A stretch of DNA of 64,000 bases from Acidobacteriota bacterium (GCA_021793405.1 JAJYSV010000003.1:85675-149674), one strand, 5' to 3'. Shown: positions 19,587-29,812, counted from the first letter of the stretch. Numbers and translations: made by a program. The notes: generated from the letters alone by a model not told the origin.

Positions 19587-22500
19587 TTACCCGTGGGGTG
19601 TTTCCGCGATTGGGCTTTGCGGGCGAGCGGTGCCGGGACCCGAAATTTTTTCCAGTACAGTTTTCGTTAAAACATACATCACAGGAATAAAGAACAGATT
19701 CAGGACTGTCGAAACCAACATGCCGCCGATGATGGTGGTACCAATGGAGTGGCGACCTGCCTGACCCGCGCCGCTGGCGAACGCCAGAGGCAATATCCCA
19801 AGAATAAACGCGAACGACGTCATCAAGATTGGTCGCAGGCGCAGCTCGGCGGCTTCCATGGCCGCATCGGCGATGGAACGGCCCTTCTTCCGTAGTTGTT
19901 CGGCGAATTCTACGATCAGGATCGCATTCTTGGCAGCCAGGCCGATCAGCATCACCAAACCGATTTGGCAATATACGTCGTCCGACAGCCCACGCCACGA
20001 CACGGCGGCCAACGCCCCCAGGACGGCCATTGGCACGGAGAGAAGAATGATGAACGGCAGCACGAAGCTCTCGTAGAGCGCGGCGAGCGTCAGATACACC
20101 ACCAGAATTCCAAGGCCGAAGATGGTCGCCGCCTTGCCGCCGGACTCGATCTCCTGCAACGCCAATCCTGTCCAGGAATACTGCATGCCCTGCAGCATGT
20201 ATTTTTGGGCCAACTGTTCCATGCCGGTCAAGCCTTGTCCGCTGCTGACGCCAGGCGCGGCCGAGCCATCAATTTCCGCTGAACGGAAAAGATTGTAGTG
20301 ACTGATGACCTGCGGTCCGGAAGAATTCACGATCGTCACCAGGCTGTCGAGCGGCACCATCTGTCCGCTGCCGGAACGCACATAAAACGATCGCAGGTCC
20401 TGCGTGTTTTTGCGGAATGGCTGATCGGCCTGGACATACACCTGGTAGGAGCGGTTGTTGAAGATGAAATTGTTCACATACGCAGAACCCATGTAGACCT
20501 GCAGCGCGTCGCTGATCTGGCTTAATGGAACGTCCAGCACCTGGGCTTTTTGCCGGTCGATACTTACCTGGACCAAGGGATCATTGGCCGTGAATGGGGT
20601 GAAGAGCCCGGTTACTACTTTGTTCTGTCTGCCAGCGGCAACAATTTGATTGGCTACGCGAGCCAGATCGGTGAGCGAATTGCCGCCCGTGTCCTGTAAC
20701 TCAAATTGGAATCCGCCAAAGCTGCCGATGCCCTGAATCGCCGGAGGCTCAAACGGGATCACCAGACCACCCTGTACCGCGAAGAGTTTCTGCCGCAGAC
20801 GTCCGACCAATGCAGCAGCCGACTGGCTCGCGGCTTTCCGCTGGGAAAACGGCTTCAGCGCCGCAAAGATAATTCCGTAGTTCGAAGCCGTGCCAGAAAA
20901 GCTGAATCCGGTCACAGCGAAAGAACCCGCAACCTCCGGTTCTTGCCCCAGAATGGCTTCGGCTTGGGAGGCGAGACCGTCGGTATAGGAAAGCGACGCA
21001 CCGGGAGGGGCCTGGATCTGCAGGAATATCAAGCCCTGGTCTTCCTCCGGTACAAAGGCGGTGGGCACATGCAGGTACATGTATGCGGTCGCCGCCAGTC
21101 CAGCGACGAACAGTAGCACCATAAGATAACGCCAACGCAACACGGAATGGATGCTGCGCGCATATCCTCTGGAGGTTGCTTTGATGCCGCGGTCGACGGC
21201 ATGTAAGAGTCCGTGATGGATTTTTTCCCGCCGTAGCAAAATCGCGGACAATGCCGGGGAGAGAGTCAGCGCATTGAAAGCGGAGATGCCAATGGAGAAC
21301 GCAATCGTCAAAGCGAATTGCCGGTAGAGAATGCCCGTGGTGCCAGGGAAAAACGACACCGGGACGAAGACGGCGATCAAAACCAGGGACGTGGCGATGA
21401 CCGCGCTGGTCACTTCTCCCATTGCGTCGGAGGTCGCCTGGTGGGAGTCCGGAGCACCCTCCGTAATATGGCGCTGCACATTTTCGATCACCACAATGGC
21501 ATCGTCGACGACCAGTCCCGTAGCGAGGGTAATTCCAAACAGGGTCAGCGAGTTGATCGAGAAGCCAAAAACCTTAATGAAGGCAAATGTGCCGATCAAT
21601 GAGACTGGAATGGTGACTGCCGGAATGATGGTGGCGCGCCAGTCCTGCAGAAAAAAGAAGATCACGACAATGACGATGACGATCGCCTCGGCCAGGGTGA
21701 CCAGCACTTCGTGAATCGACTCTCCGACCACGGTGGTCGTATCGAAAGCAATCGCATACTTCAGGCCGGGCGGGAACGACTTGGACAATTTTTCCAGTTC
21801 GGCCTTCGCATCGTGATCGACAGTCAGCGCGTTTGCATCGCTCAATTGCTCCACGCCAAGACCGACGGCGCTGTATCCGTTGTATTTCAGGTTGGTTGCA
21901 TAGGTTTGAGCGCCCAGCTGCGCGTATCCGACATCCCTGAGCAGTACGATTCCGTTCGGCGAGTTTTTCAGGACGATATTGTCGAACTGTTGCGGACTGG
22001 TCAGCCTGCCAATGACGTTGACGGCAATTTGATACTGCTGCTTTGGATCGGCCGGCGGCGCGCCAAGCGCTCCGGCTGCGATCTCTACGTTTTGCTGCTG
22101 CAGTGCGGTGACGACATCGGTTGCGGTCAGACCGCGCGCTGCCATTTTGATTGGGTCTAGCCAGAGACGCATGGCATACTTGCGCTCGCCGAAGATAATC
22201 GTATTGCCGACGCCGGGCACTCGCTTGATTGCATCGGAAACGTAGACATCCACATAGTTGCTGATGAACTGGTTGCTGTACTGGCCGTGGTCGGAGTAAA
22301 AGCCGGCGCCAAAAACAAAATTGCTGTTCGCCTTGTTGATCTCGACGCCGAAGTTGTTGACGGTCGCGGGCAGTTGCCCCTGCGCGCTGGCGACGCGGTT
22401 TTGTACGTCGACGGCGCCGATGTCCAGGTTATATCCCGTCTTGAAAGTAATGGTGATCGTGCTGGTTCCGCTGTTGCTGCTGCTGGAGGTGATGTAATCC

Positions 22501-22727
22501 ATTCCCTCGACGCCGTTAATGGCTTCCTCGAGCGGAATCGTTACCGCCGATTCGACCTCCTGCGCACTCGCCCCGACATACGTCGCTGTAACTGTTACTT
22601 GTGGCGGAGCCAATTGCGGATACAGTGAAATAGGCAACGTGGGTATGACGACAATCCCGGCCAGAATGATCAGCAGCGCGCAGACAGTGGCGAAGACCGG
22701 TCGATGGATGAAGAAATCAACAAACAC
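19587..22727 (-). CDS. RND multidrug efflux permease (HAE1/AcrB family)
   Basis: A 1046-residue inner-membrane proton-driven pump. The start FVDFFIHRPVFATVCALLII and the second-half phrases are typical of the AcrB/MexB/MexF family. The proton-relay residues are present: the double Asp in GLVVDDAIVVIEN and the Lys in GLAAKNAILIVEFAEQ. The two large periplasmic loops and about 12 membrane helices are in the right order. It follows its adaptor gene with an 88-base gap, and no outer-membrane channel gene is adjacent, so the pump probably shares a TolC-like protein coded elsewhere. Substrates cannot be told. Confidence 0.95.
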   Translation of the reverse strand: MFVDFFIHRPVFATVCALLIILAGIVVIPTLPISLYPQLAPPQVTVTATYVGASAQEVESAVTIPLEEAINGVEGMDYITSSSSNSGTSTITITFKTGYNLDIGAVDVQNRVASAQGQLPATVNNFGVEINKANSNFVFGAGFYSDHGQYSNQFISNYVDVYVSDAIKRVPGVGNTIIFGERKYAMRLWLDPIKMAARGLTATDVVTALQQQNVEIAAGALGAPPADPKQQYQIAVNVIGRLTSPQQFDNIVLKNSPNGIVLLRDVGYAQLGAQTYATNLKYNGYSAVGLGVEQLSDANALTVDHDAKAELEKLSKSFPPGLKYAIAFDTTTVVGESIHEVLVTLAEAIVIVIVVIFFFLQDWRATIIPAVTIPVSLIGTFAFIKVFGFSINSLTLFGITLATGLVVDDAIVVIENVQRHITEGAPDSHQATSDAMGEVTSAVIATSLVLIAVFVPVSFFPGTTGILYRQFALTIAFSIGISAFNALTLSPALSAILLRREKIHHGLLHAVDRGIKATSRGYARSIHSVLRWRYLMVLLFVAGLAATAYMYLHVPTAFVPEEDQGLIFLQIQAPPGASLSYTDGLASQAEAILGQEPEVAGSFAVTGFSFSGTASNYGIIFAALKPFSQRKAASQSAAALVGRLRQKLFAVQGGLVIPFEPPAIQGIGSFGGFQFELQDTGGNSLTDLARVANQIVAAGRQNKVVTGLFTPFTANDPLVQVSIDRQKAQVLDVPLSQISDALQVYMGSAYVNNFIFNNRSYQVYVQADQPFRKNTQDLRSFYVRSGSGQMVPLDSLVTIVNSSGPQVISHYNLFRSAEIDGSAAPGVSSGQGLTGMEQLAQKYMLQGMQYSWTGLALQEIESGGKAATIFGLGILVVYLTLAALYESFVLPFIILLSVPMAVLGALAAVSWRGLSDDVYCQIGLVMLIGLAAKNAILIVEFAEQLRKKGRSIADAAMEAAELRLRPILMTSFAFILGILPLAFASGAGQAGRHSIGTTIIGGMLVSTVLNLFFIPVMYVLTKTVLEKISGPGTARPQSPIAETPHG

Positions 22728-22815
22728 TTTGAGCTACCTCTGCCTCGCAAAATAGAACGTTGTATTTCACAATGCCGGGATCCGTATATGCGCGATACGA
22801 TGCGTCCGGAAATTC

Positions 22816-23913
22816 TTACGATATGGGCTGGACCGGGGCTCCGTTCATCAGAAACTGCGTTCCGGAAACGATGACTTTGTCCCCCACCTGCAAGCCGCTC
22901 TTGACCGCGTAGGAGTTGCCCACCGTAGTGCCCAGTTCGATCGACTTCTGTACGGCAATATCGTGGCCGTTTTCGTTTTCCGCGACGAACACAAACTGTT
23001 GCCCGCCGACTTGCGTTACCGCAAGAATCGGAACTGTGGGCGTGGGCGCCGTGCTCCAAGTCACGACAGCGCGGACCAGTTGCGCGTTGCGCAGCACGTC
23101 TGGCCGCGTATCTACCTTGGCTTTCACCAGGATGGCCTGTAGTTGATTGTCGACCTGCGGCGAAACGAAATAGATCTTCGTACGGTCGAGTACCGTGCCG
23201 TCGTCGCCGGTAATTTCTATCGGCAATCCAACATGTACCTGTGCCGCTCTCTCCGCTGGGATATAGATGTATGCCTCAAGTTGGGTGTTGTCGTCCACAG
23301 TTGTCAGCGTCGTGGATGAGGAAACATAGTCGCCGACATGAACGGGAACATCGCCTACAACCCCCGTGAATGGGGCGCTGACGTGGAAGTACGCCAGCTG
23401 CTGCTGTGCGGACTTGCGCGCCGCCACGTCCGAATCATAGGTGGCCTTGGAACTGTTATAGGTTTGCTCCGCCTGCTGATAGGCCTGTTTGCTGGTGACG
23501 CCGGCAGAGAAGAGCGCAAGCTGGCGAGCGATATCTTTCTGGTTGAATTGGTACACGGCCAACGCCTCTTGCTCGGTCGCCTGTGCCTGCGCCACAATCG
23601 CTTCCTGTTGGGTCGGATCGATCTCCATCAGCCGTTGCCCGCCGCGGACATGGTCTCCGGAATGAACAAAAATCTGCGTCAAATTTCCGCTGACCTGGGG
23701 CTGGATGGTCGCCGACCGGCGGGACTTGATGGTCGCGACATAGCTGTCGCTCACCGGTACAGGCTGCAAGGTCACGGCCGAGACCTTTACGGGCATGGCG
23801 TGGAAAGTCTGGGTAGGGGTGGCGGGAGCCCGACTGCACCCCACAGCGCAGAGTAGAATCCCCATCGTTGCGACTGCGGCCGCCGACAACATATTGAGTC
23901 GGCGCAACTTCAA
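22816..23913 (-). CDS. RND efflux periplasmic adaptor (membrane fusion) lipoprotein
   Basis: The adaptor of the RND pump, about 365 residues. It has a lipobox (LLCAVGC) after a hydrophobic N terminus, a barrel-sandwich/biotinyl-lipoyl hairpin (IKSRRSATIQPQVSGNLTQI, VRGGQRLMEIDPTQQE), a coiled-coil hairpin (about 105-170), a beta barrel (APFTGVVGDVPVHVGDYVS) and a membrane-proximal domain. The TTG at 23913 (start of LKLRRLNML) is chosen because AGGTGGA lies 7-8 bases upstream; ATG and GTG codons further up in the same frame have no such site. It is translated before the permease gene in the same operon. No regulator gene is adjacent. Confidence 0.92.
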   Translation of the reverse strand: MKLRRLNMLSAAAVATMGILLCAVGCSRAPATPTQTFHAMPVKVSAVTLQPVPVSDSYVATIKSRRSATIQPQVSGNLTQIFVHSGDHVRGGQRLMEIDPTQQEAIVAQAQATEQEALAVYQFNQKDIARQLALFSAGVTSKQAYQQAEQTYNSSKATYDSDVAARKSAQQQLAYFHVSAPFTGVVGDVPVHVGDYVSSSTTLTTVDDNTQLEAYIYIPAERAAQVHVGLPIEITGDDGTVLDRTKIYFVSPQVDNQLQAILVKAKVDTRPDVLRNAQLVRAVVTWSTAPTPTVPILAVTQVGGQQFVFVAENENGHDIAVQKSIELGTTVGNSYAVKSGLQVGDKVIVSGTQFLMNGAPVQPIS

Positions 23914-24228
23914 TTCATCGTCCACCTGGCGTCCACCCGCTCCAAAATTTGTACATCCACAGATCCACGCTACGAACATGCCATTCGATCTCACAAGTCA
24001 TGCCGGCAATTTTTACCGAAACCTTCTCAAGGATACGACACAAAGGAAACGCACCCTTCCGTGCGAAGCTCCTCCCGCCATGAACATACGCGCGCGCAGC
24101 CCGGCTGGTTCCTAGCAAATCGTCGTCGGCACATTCTCGCAGCCGCAAAAAAAAGTACACTTGCAACAAAAGATGCAGTTGCAGTTGCGGCGGACGCAAT
24201 AATTTACAAGAGAAGTCATCCCGCGCCT

Positions 24229-24921
24229 TCAACGTCGGGAGGAAAGATGAAAGGGATTGAAGCTCGAGTGATCGTCGAAGGCATCGACCTGCTCCGTCCG
24301 CTTCAGCCATCCGACGACTGCATACGTCAATGGGGTTGCCAGAACCTCGTAGGTTACTTTCGCTACGTAGGCGGATATGATCAACGCCAGCAGAGTCCTG
24401 CCAGGAGCTTTCCCCCAGAAGGCGATCACCACCACGGTTGCGGTGTCGACGCCCTGGCCGGTGATCGTGGAACCGACCGTTCTGGTCCACAACCAGCGTC
24501 CGCGCGTCAGCAATTTCATCTTTGCCAGAGTATAGGAATTGGTGAACTCACCCGCCCAATATGCGATGAGACTGGCGACCACCAGGCGCGGAATAAATCC
24601 AAAGACGGTGGCAAACGCCGCTTGATTGTGCCATCCCTGCGCGGGGGGAAGAGCGACGACAATCGCGCCCATCACCGAGAGCAGCGTCGAGGCAAAGAAT
24701 CCGATCCAGATGGCTCGCCGCGACGCCGCATATCCATATACTTCGGTAAAGATATCTCCGAAGATGTAGGTGATGGGGAATAACAGTTCCGCGCCGCTGA
24801 GGGTCAACGGCCCGATTCGGCATATCTTTTGGGCGACCAGATTGGAGATCAATAGAACGACGACAAAAATAAGCGTCAGCGTATCCAAGTGTTTGTACTT
24901 GCGGTCAGTGGGCGCGGGCAT
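24229..24921 (-). CDS. yhhQ: Queuosine precursor transporter, YhhQ family
   Basis: A membrane protein of 230 residues with about six helices of the VUT/ECF-like family that imports preQ0/preQ1 or queuine for tRNA modification. Family motifs: SNLVAQKI near the start, LLFPITYIFGDIFTEVYGY, WIGFFAS, and VGSTITGQGVDTATVVVIAF followed by YVAKVTYEVLATPLTY. It lies 15 bases downstream of the CHAD gene on the same strand. I saw no preQ1 riboswitch in front of it, and there is no room for one. Confidence 0.9.
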   Translation of the reverse strand: MPAPTDRKYKHLDTLTLIFVVVLLISNLVAQKICRIGPLTLSGAELLFPITYIFGDIFTEVYGYAASRRAIWIGFFASTLLSVMGAIVVALPPAQGWHNQAAFATVFGFIPRLVVASLIAYWAGEFTNSYTLAKMKLLTRGRWLWTRTVGSTITGQGVDTATVVVIAFWGKAPGRTLLALIISAYVAKVTYEVLATPLTYAVVGWLKRTEQVDAFDDHSSFNPFHLSSRR

Positions 24922-24936
24922 CCTGCAATGAAAATA

Positions 24937-25812
24937 TCAGGTAGGCGGTATGGTTCGTGGAAAGGATAATCTTCTTCTGGATTGCAGGCGGTTTTCAACG
25001 TGTTTCTTCTCTGGGGTGAAGGGTCGAAGCGCTTGCTTCCTGCCCTTGTTTGCCACGGAGAGCGCATGGTTGAATTTCTCCTTGGTGATCGCCTGGAACG
25101 TATGCACCAGCTTGCACTCCGGTCCATGCGGAAGTTGCTTGCTTGCGATGGCGAGCAACTCCTGCCAGTCATGCCATTCTCCAATGGCATCCTTCATCTC
25201 TCCCAGGATTTCGATCGATAGCTTGTTGCCAGGATCGTTCTCCATTTGCAGCACGTAGCGCAATTCCTTCACTTTCAGCCGGTAGGGGTGCAGATTCTCC
25301 CTGTTCAGGCGGACAGGCGCAGCCACTTCCCGCCGCAGGCGAAGCTCGGAAAGCATCGCATCCCCAAGGGTCGCGATGTCGGGCACGCCGTCCACGGAGA
25401 GCATTTTCAGGTAGGCTGCGGTATGTTTCAGCCGACGCCGAAGCGATGGGCCATGCTGGACGGCAAAGGAATGCAGGCTTTTCGTGCGCTGCGCATGTTC
25501 CGCTCCGAGGTATTCCAGCAGTTGAACCAGGCAATCGTCCTCTTCTTCCATCCGCACGCCGGCCACGTATCCGGTAAGGACATCCAGGTCGCGCACCTTC
25601 CCGGCTCGGCTGCGAAGTTTCTTGAGCTTCTTCAAAACTCGCCGTTCATTCGGACGGGAGTCGAGCATCAATGCCAGCAGCGCTGCCTCAAAGCGGTGCG
25701 TATCCATGCGCAACGAATGAATTTTCTCGGGTGTCGGGTGTTTCGGCGTCCGCTTCAGAAATTTTCTTAACCTACGAATATCTTTTTGAACTCTATCGAG
25801 ATCGAATGCCAT
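24937..25812 (-). CDS. CHAD domain protein
   Basis: A 291-residue protein made almost entirely of a CHAD domain, a helical bundle with conserved histidines and many basic residues that binds polyphosphate. Visible signs: KIHSLRMDTHRFEAAL, LRSRAGKVRDLDVLTGYV, LHPYRLKVKELRYVLQM and IGEWHDWQELLAIA. CHAD proteins often sit near polyphosphate or phosphate genes; here the neighbours are a queuosine transporter and a divergent TonB-dependent receptor, so context gives no further hint. The ATG at 25812 is the first in frame before the conserved part. Confidence 0.88.
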   Translation of the reverse strand: MAFDLDRVQKDIRRLRKFLKRTPKHPTPEKIHSLRMDTHRFEAALLALMLDSRPNERRVLKKLKKLRSRAGKVRDLDVLTGYVAGVRMEEEDDCLVQLLEYLGAEHAQRTKSLHSFAVQHGPSLRRRLKHTAAYLKMLSVDGVPDIATLGDAMLSELRLRREVAAPVRLNRENLHPYRLKVKELRYVLQMENDPGNKLSIEILGEMKDAIGEWHDWQELLAIASKQLPHGPECKLVHTFQAITKEKFNHALSVANKGRKQALRPFTPEKKHVENRLQSRRRLSFPRTIPPT

Positions 25813-25864
25813 CGCGTCGCCGCCAGTCAGTCTTTAAAATGAAGGTGAGAGTCGCAGGTTCCCC

Positions 25865-25908
25865 GTGGAGCGCAGCTTCCCTTATTGTGGAGCGTAGCCT
25901 CTCTTATT
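25865..25908. repeat. Two tandem 22-base repeats in the CHAD/TonB receptor intergenic region
   Basis: Units 25865-25886 and 25887-25908 directly abut and differ at only three positions. Both begin GTGGAGCG and end CTTATT. They lie in the divergent promoter region and could be an operator pair or a chance duplication. Confidence 0.6.
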
Positions 25909-26081
25909 GTCGATCGCAGTGGAGTTGGAGCGCCATCGAATTCGTACGCATCGAAAGATGGAGCGGGCAAGGGAGATTGAGAGCCTTTTCAAATCATGTG
26001 TTCACAAAACTCTGGATGGGGGACGACAAGGACTCGTTGTGTCGCCTGCACAGGGAACGAACGCGCTTCAAAAAGGATGCC

Positions 26082-28346
26082 GTGCTAAGGACGAGATTGT
26101 TGTTGGCAGTGCTGTTTCTCGGTGGGCTGTGTCTGGTTTCTTTTGCCCAGCCATCCACCTTCGTGTATTCAGGCAACGTCGTGGGACCGACAAATCAACC
26201 CGTCGTCGGCGCAACCGTTCAGTTGCAAATCGGAGATCATACCTTGATGCTGGTCACAGGAGCGGCGGGCAAGTTTCACGTTTCCACCGAATTGTCAGGG
26301 CCGGCCACGCTGGTTTTGAAGGTGCCAGGCTACGCGCCGCTGCAGCAGAGTATCTCGCCGAGCCAGCCGCAACCGATCCGGCTTGCACTCGCGACAAATT
26401 CTCAGCGTGTCGTAGTCACGGCGGGCCGCACCGCGCTCGCTTTGAATGAGTCCGCCGATACTGTGCGCGTTGTCTCGCAGCGGGCGCTGCAACAAAGCGC
26501 GACCCTCACATTTGGCGATCAATTGCGGCAAGTGACCGGTCTGCAGTTTTTTCGGCGCTCCAGCACGCTGGTCACAAATCCGACTGCGCAGGGCGTGTCG
26601 TTGCGCGGGCTCGGTTCCACCTCCGCCAGCCGCACGCTGGTTCTGGCCGGCCAGGTTCCCCTGAATGATCCCTTCGGCGGCTGGGTGTATTGGGACCAGG
26701 TGCCTTCGCTTGCGATTCAAGATGTCGAAGTTGTGCGCGGCGGAGCCTCCGATCTCTACGGCAGCAGCGCGATCGGCGGCGTTATCAACGTCATTGAACG
26801 GCAGCCGAAACCGACGGCATTTACCCTGGATGCCGGATACGGACAGGAAGATACACCGCACATTTCTGTGCTCGGCACGACGGCGCGCGGTCCCTGGGCC
26901 GGTCTGGTCGCTGGCGATTGGTTGACCACCGCTGGCTACATTCTAACGGCTCCCGCGGTGCGCGGTCCCGTCGATATTCCCGCGAACGTGCATTATCAGA
27001 ATGCGGAAGCGGAGCTGCGCCGCACCATTTCAGAACGGGGAGCAGCGTATCTGCGAGGAAACCTGCTGAACGAAGCCCGCGGCAACGGCGCTGCGTTCCA
27101 GACCAACGGCACGCGGCTCTGGCGTTACACCGGCGGACTGGATTGGACCACGGAGAATGCCGGCGCGTTTCGAGCGATCCTGTTTGGCAGCCAGGAACAT
27201 TACCGGCAAACATTTTCCGCAATCAATGCCACCCGCACCAGCGAGTTCCTCACCCGCGTGCAGCACGTCCCGATACAACAGATGGGTGGATCGATTCAGT
27301 GGACAAAGGCTCTGCGTCCATGGCTGATGCTGGTGGCAGGCAGCGACGTCAATGACATTCGCGCGACGGATGATGAAGTTCCCATCCACAACGGGCAATC
27401 GAACGGAGTCTCGGACACCACGGCGCGGCAGCGAGATATCGGTGAGTATGTGGAAGCCTTATTGCAGTCGAAGAATTGGACCGTGGCCGCGTCCGTGCGA
27501 GGCGATGATTTCCTCAATTTGGATGCAGTCAAAACCACGCAGACAGGGAACGGCCCCATCACCCACACTTCCATCCCCAACCGAAGTGAGGCGCTGGCGA
27601 ATCCCAGGCTGGGGATCGTTCGGCGGCTGGACTCCAATGTCGCTCTTACGGGCTCCGTCTATCGCGCCTTTCGGTCACCCACGCTGAATGAACTGTATCG
27701 GCAATTTCAGGTTGGCCAGGAGATTACCCTGGCGAATTCGAATCTCCAATCCGAGCGCGCAACCGGATGGGAAGCGGGGACTGAATTTACCTGGCCGGCG
27801 CGGAACACAATAGTTCGCGCCAGCTATTTCTGGACTGAAGTGAATCGCCCCGTCACCTCGTTAACGTTGAGCATCACCCCGACCGAAGTTCTCAATCAGC
27901 GGGAGAACCTTGGGCAAATTCGAAGCCGCGGCGTCTCACTCGACTATGAATCGCAGCCATTTTCTTGGCTTTCGGTTGCGGGCGGCTATCAATATGCGAA
28001 TGCGACAGTAACGCAGTTTGCTCAGGACCCATCTCTGATTGGAAAATGGATTCCGCAGGTGGCGCACAACATGGCGACCGCACAGGCGAGCGCCACGAAA
28101 GCGAAATTTGGGGTTGTAAAGTTGCTGGGAACGCTGAGCGGACGTCAATACGACGATGACGGGAATGTCTTTCTGCTCCATGGGTACTTTCAGTTGGATG
28201 GATACGTAGCCCATACGTTCCATTCGCATGTCGAGCTGTACGGGGCGGTGAGCAATATCTTCAATCGCGAGATCGAAGTGGGCAAAACGCCCCTCTTGAC
28301 CCTCGGCACGCCGCGCATGGCAAGTTTCGGCATCCGCCTGCATTGA
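26082..28346 (+). CDS. TonB-dependent receptor with N-terminal carboxypeptidase-regulatory-like domain
   Basis: An outer-membrane gated barrel of about 754 residues. Order: signal peptide (LRTRLLLAVLFLGGLCLVSFA), a carboxypeptidase-regulatory-like domain (VGPTNQPVVGATVQLQIG), a plug (FGDQLRQVTGLQFFRR, LRGLGSTSASRTLVLAG, EVVRGGASDLYGSSAIGGVI) and a 22-strand type barrel ending in an aromatic-poor LGTPRMASFGIRLH. The start is the GTG at 26082, with AAGGA 5 bases upstream and a clean signal peptide; the same frame is open further up into the CHAD region but without a good start. Ligand unknown: no siderophore, cobalamin or SusD gene is adjacent. Confidence 0.88.
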   Translation: MLRTRLLLAVLFLGGLCLVSFAQPSTFVYSGNVVGPTNQPVVGATVQLQIGDHTLMLVTGAAGKFHVSTELSGPATLVLKVPGYAPLQQSISPSQPQPIRLALATNSQRVVVTAGRTALALNESADTVRVVSQRALQQSATLTFGDQLRQVTGLQFFRRSSTLVTNPTAQGVSLRGLGSTSASRTLVLAGQVPLNDPFGGWVYWDQVPSLAIQDVEVVRGGASDLYGSSAIGGVINVIERQPKPTAFTLDAGYGQEDTPHISVLGTTARGPWAGLVAGDWLTTAGYILTAPAVRGPVDIPANVHYQNAEAELRRTISERGAAYLRGNLLNEARGNGAAFQTNGTRLWRYTGGLDWTTENAGAFRAILFGSQEHYRQTFSAINATRTSEFLTRVQHVPIQQMGGSIQWTKALRPWLMLVAGSDVNDIRATDDEVPIHNGQSNGVSDTTARQRDIGEYVEALLQSKNWTVAASVRGDDFLNLDAVKTTQTGNGPITHTSIPNRSEALANPRLGIVRRLDSNVALTGSVYRAFRSPTLNELYRQFQVGQEITLANSNLQSERATGWEAGTEFTWPARNTIVRASYFWTEVNRPVTSLTLSITPTEVLNQRENLGQIRSRGVSLDYESQPFSWLSVAGGYQYANATVTQFAQDPSLIGKWIPQVAHNMATAQASATKAKFGVVKLLGTLSGRQYDDDGNVFLLHGYFQLDGYVAHTFHSHVELYGAVSNIFNREIEVGKTPLLTLGTPRMASFGIRLH

Positions 28347-28606
28347 AGAATTCCAATCTGCGGGTTCCGATAGGATTTCTGTAAAAAGCATCCTACTCAA
28401 CATGCTGGATGCAATCTACGACGGGGTTCGTAGATGCCTAGGGGGCGCGCGGCGTTGTCGCTGCGCCATTCACCGGCCTGACCCCTATGGCCGCCGCTCG
28501 GCTGCGCGTGGATGTCACTGAAAGCTGAGTCCATCGGCCGCGACCGTGGCTCGTCGACGCGACTTTTCGTGGTCAGCAGCGTATTTTTATAGGTAGGACA
28601 CATTTC

Positions 28607-29812
28607 TTGACTACGCAGAAACAAAACACTGATACGGCATTGAACTACACGGGGGAGCAGGGATATCTGCTACTGGGGCTTCTTTTTCTCTTCGCGCTGG
28701 TTCTCATCGGACTGGCGATCGCCGCGCCTAAAATCGCCATGCAGATCCAGCGAGAAAAAGAGATGGAAACGATCCACCGAGGAGAGCAGTACAAGCGCGC
28801 GATCCAGTTGTATTACCGGAAATTCGGAGCTTACCCTAGCACCATTGATCAGTTGAAGCAGACCAGTCAGATCCGCTTCCTGCGGCAGGAATATGTCGAT
28901 CCCATGACAGGCAAGAAGGACTGGAAGCTGCTGCATCTTGGCCAGGTCCAGATGGTGGCACTGGGTTTCTTCGGTAAGCCGGCGCAAACGGCGGGAATGC
29001 CGGGTACCAGCGGAATGCCAGGCGCGAACGGAACGCCCGCCCCGGGCGGCATGCCTGGAGCTGCCGGTACGACCTTGAATAGCGCTTCGAATCCTAATGG
29101 AGGTTCGCTCGACGATTCAGCCGACGCCGATACGACTTCAGGCACAACGGGTTCCAGTTCAGGCGTCAACGACAGCGCGTTGGCTGCTGCGAATCCGCAG
29201 AGTCAGCAGAGTGGAGGCGACTTTGGTTCCGACAATGGAGGATCTCCCTCGCCCGGTCTGGCGACAGGTTCACCCATGGGCGGTTCACCCATGGGCGGTT
29301 CATCTTTGGGCGCATCGCCGAATGGCCTGCAGAGCGGCGGCTCCTCGATGGGGATGGGTACGGGCGGCGGCACCGGGCTGGGGAGTTCCGCCACGCCCGC
29401 CGCGGGTGGAATGTTTGGCAGCAGCCCCACTGGTGCAGCAGCTGGCGGGTTGGGTGGCAGCGCGACGGGTGCTCCAATCGTCGGGGTCACCGTGCCGTTG
29501 AAAAAGAATTCCATGATCTCTTACCGCAAGAAGAAGATCTACAATCAGTGGCAGTTTGTCTACAATCCGCAGGAGGAGATCACCGCTGCGGCTGGGCAGT
29601 CCGGTTCGACGCCTGGCGGAGGTATTGGCACGCCCGCCGGCTCGTCGTCTCCAGGATCGACAACCAGTCCATTTGGCTCATCGTCCCAGGGATCGACGGC
29701 CAGTCCGTTTGGTTCGACGAATAGCGGAGCGCCCGGTAGTTCGACGAATTCCGGCAGTTTCGGCAGCACGCTCGGATCCAATCCGAACCAGACCCAGTCC
29801 AGCCCGTTTTGA
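28607..29812 (+). CDS. Pseudopilin-like protein with long Gly/Ser-rich region
   Basis: A 401-residue protein. The N terminus has a type IV prepilin-like signal: GEQGYLLLGLLFLFALVLIG, with the peptidase site after the glycine, but without the usual glutamate at +5. It is followed by a helical stretch (REKEMETIHRGEQYKRAIQL) and YYRKFGAYPSTIDQL, as in GspG-like pseudopilins. From about residue 125 it becomes Gly/Ser/Ala/Pro-rich with short repeats such as MPG and GSPMG, interrupted by a conserved-looking block (VTVPLKKNSMISYRKKKIYN) at about 290-320. The TTG start at 28607 has AGGTAGGA 8 bases upstream. The role is probably in a secretion or pilus-like system whose other genes are not here. Confidence 0.7.
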   Translation: MTTQKQNTDTALNYTGEQGYLLLGLLFLFALVLIGLAIAAPKIAMQIQREKEMETIHRGEQYKRAIQLYYRKFGAYPSTIDQLKQTSQIRFLRQEYVDPMTGKKDWKLLHLGQVQMVALGFFGKPAQTAGMPGTSGMPGANGTPAPGGMPGAAGTTLNSASNPNGGSLDDSADADTTSGTTGSSSGVNDSALAAANPQSQQSGGDFGSDNGGSPSPGLATGSPMGGSPMGGSSLGASPNGLQSGGSSMGMGTGGGTGLGSSATPAAGGMFGSSPTGAAAGGLGGSATGAPIVGVTVPLKKNSMISYRKKKIYNQWQFVYNPQEEITAAAGQSGSTPGGGIGTPAGSSSPGSTTSPFGSSSQGSTASPFGSTNSGAPGSSTNSGSFGSTLGSNPNQTQSSPF

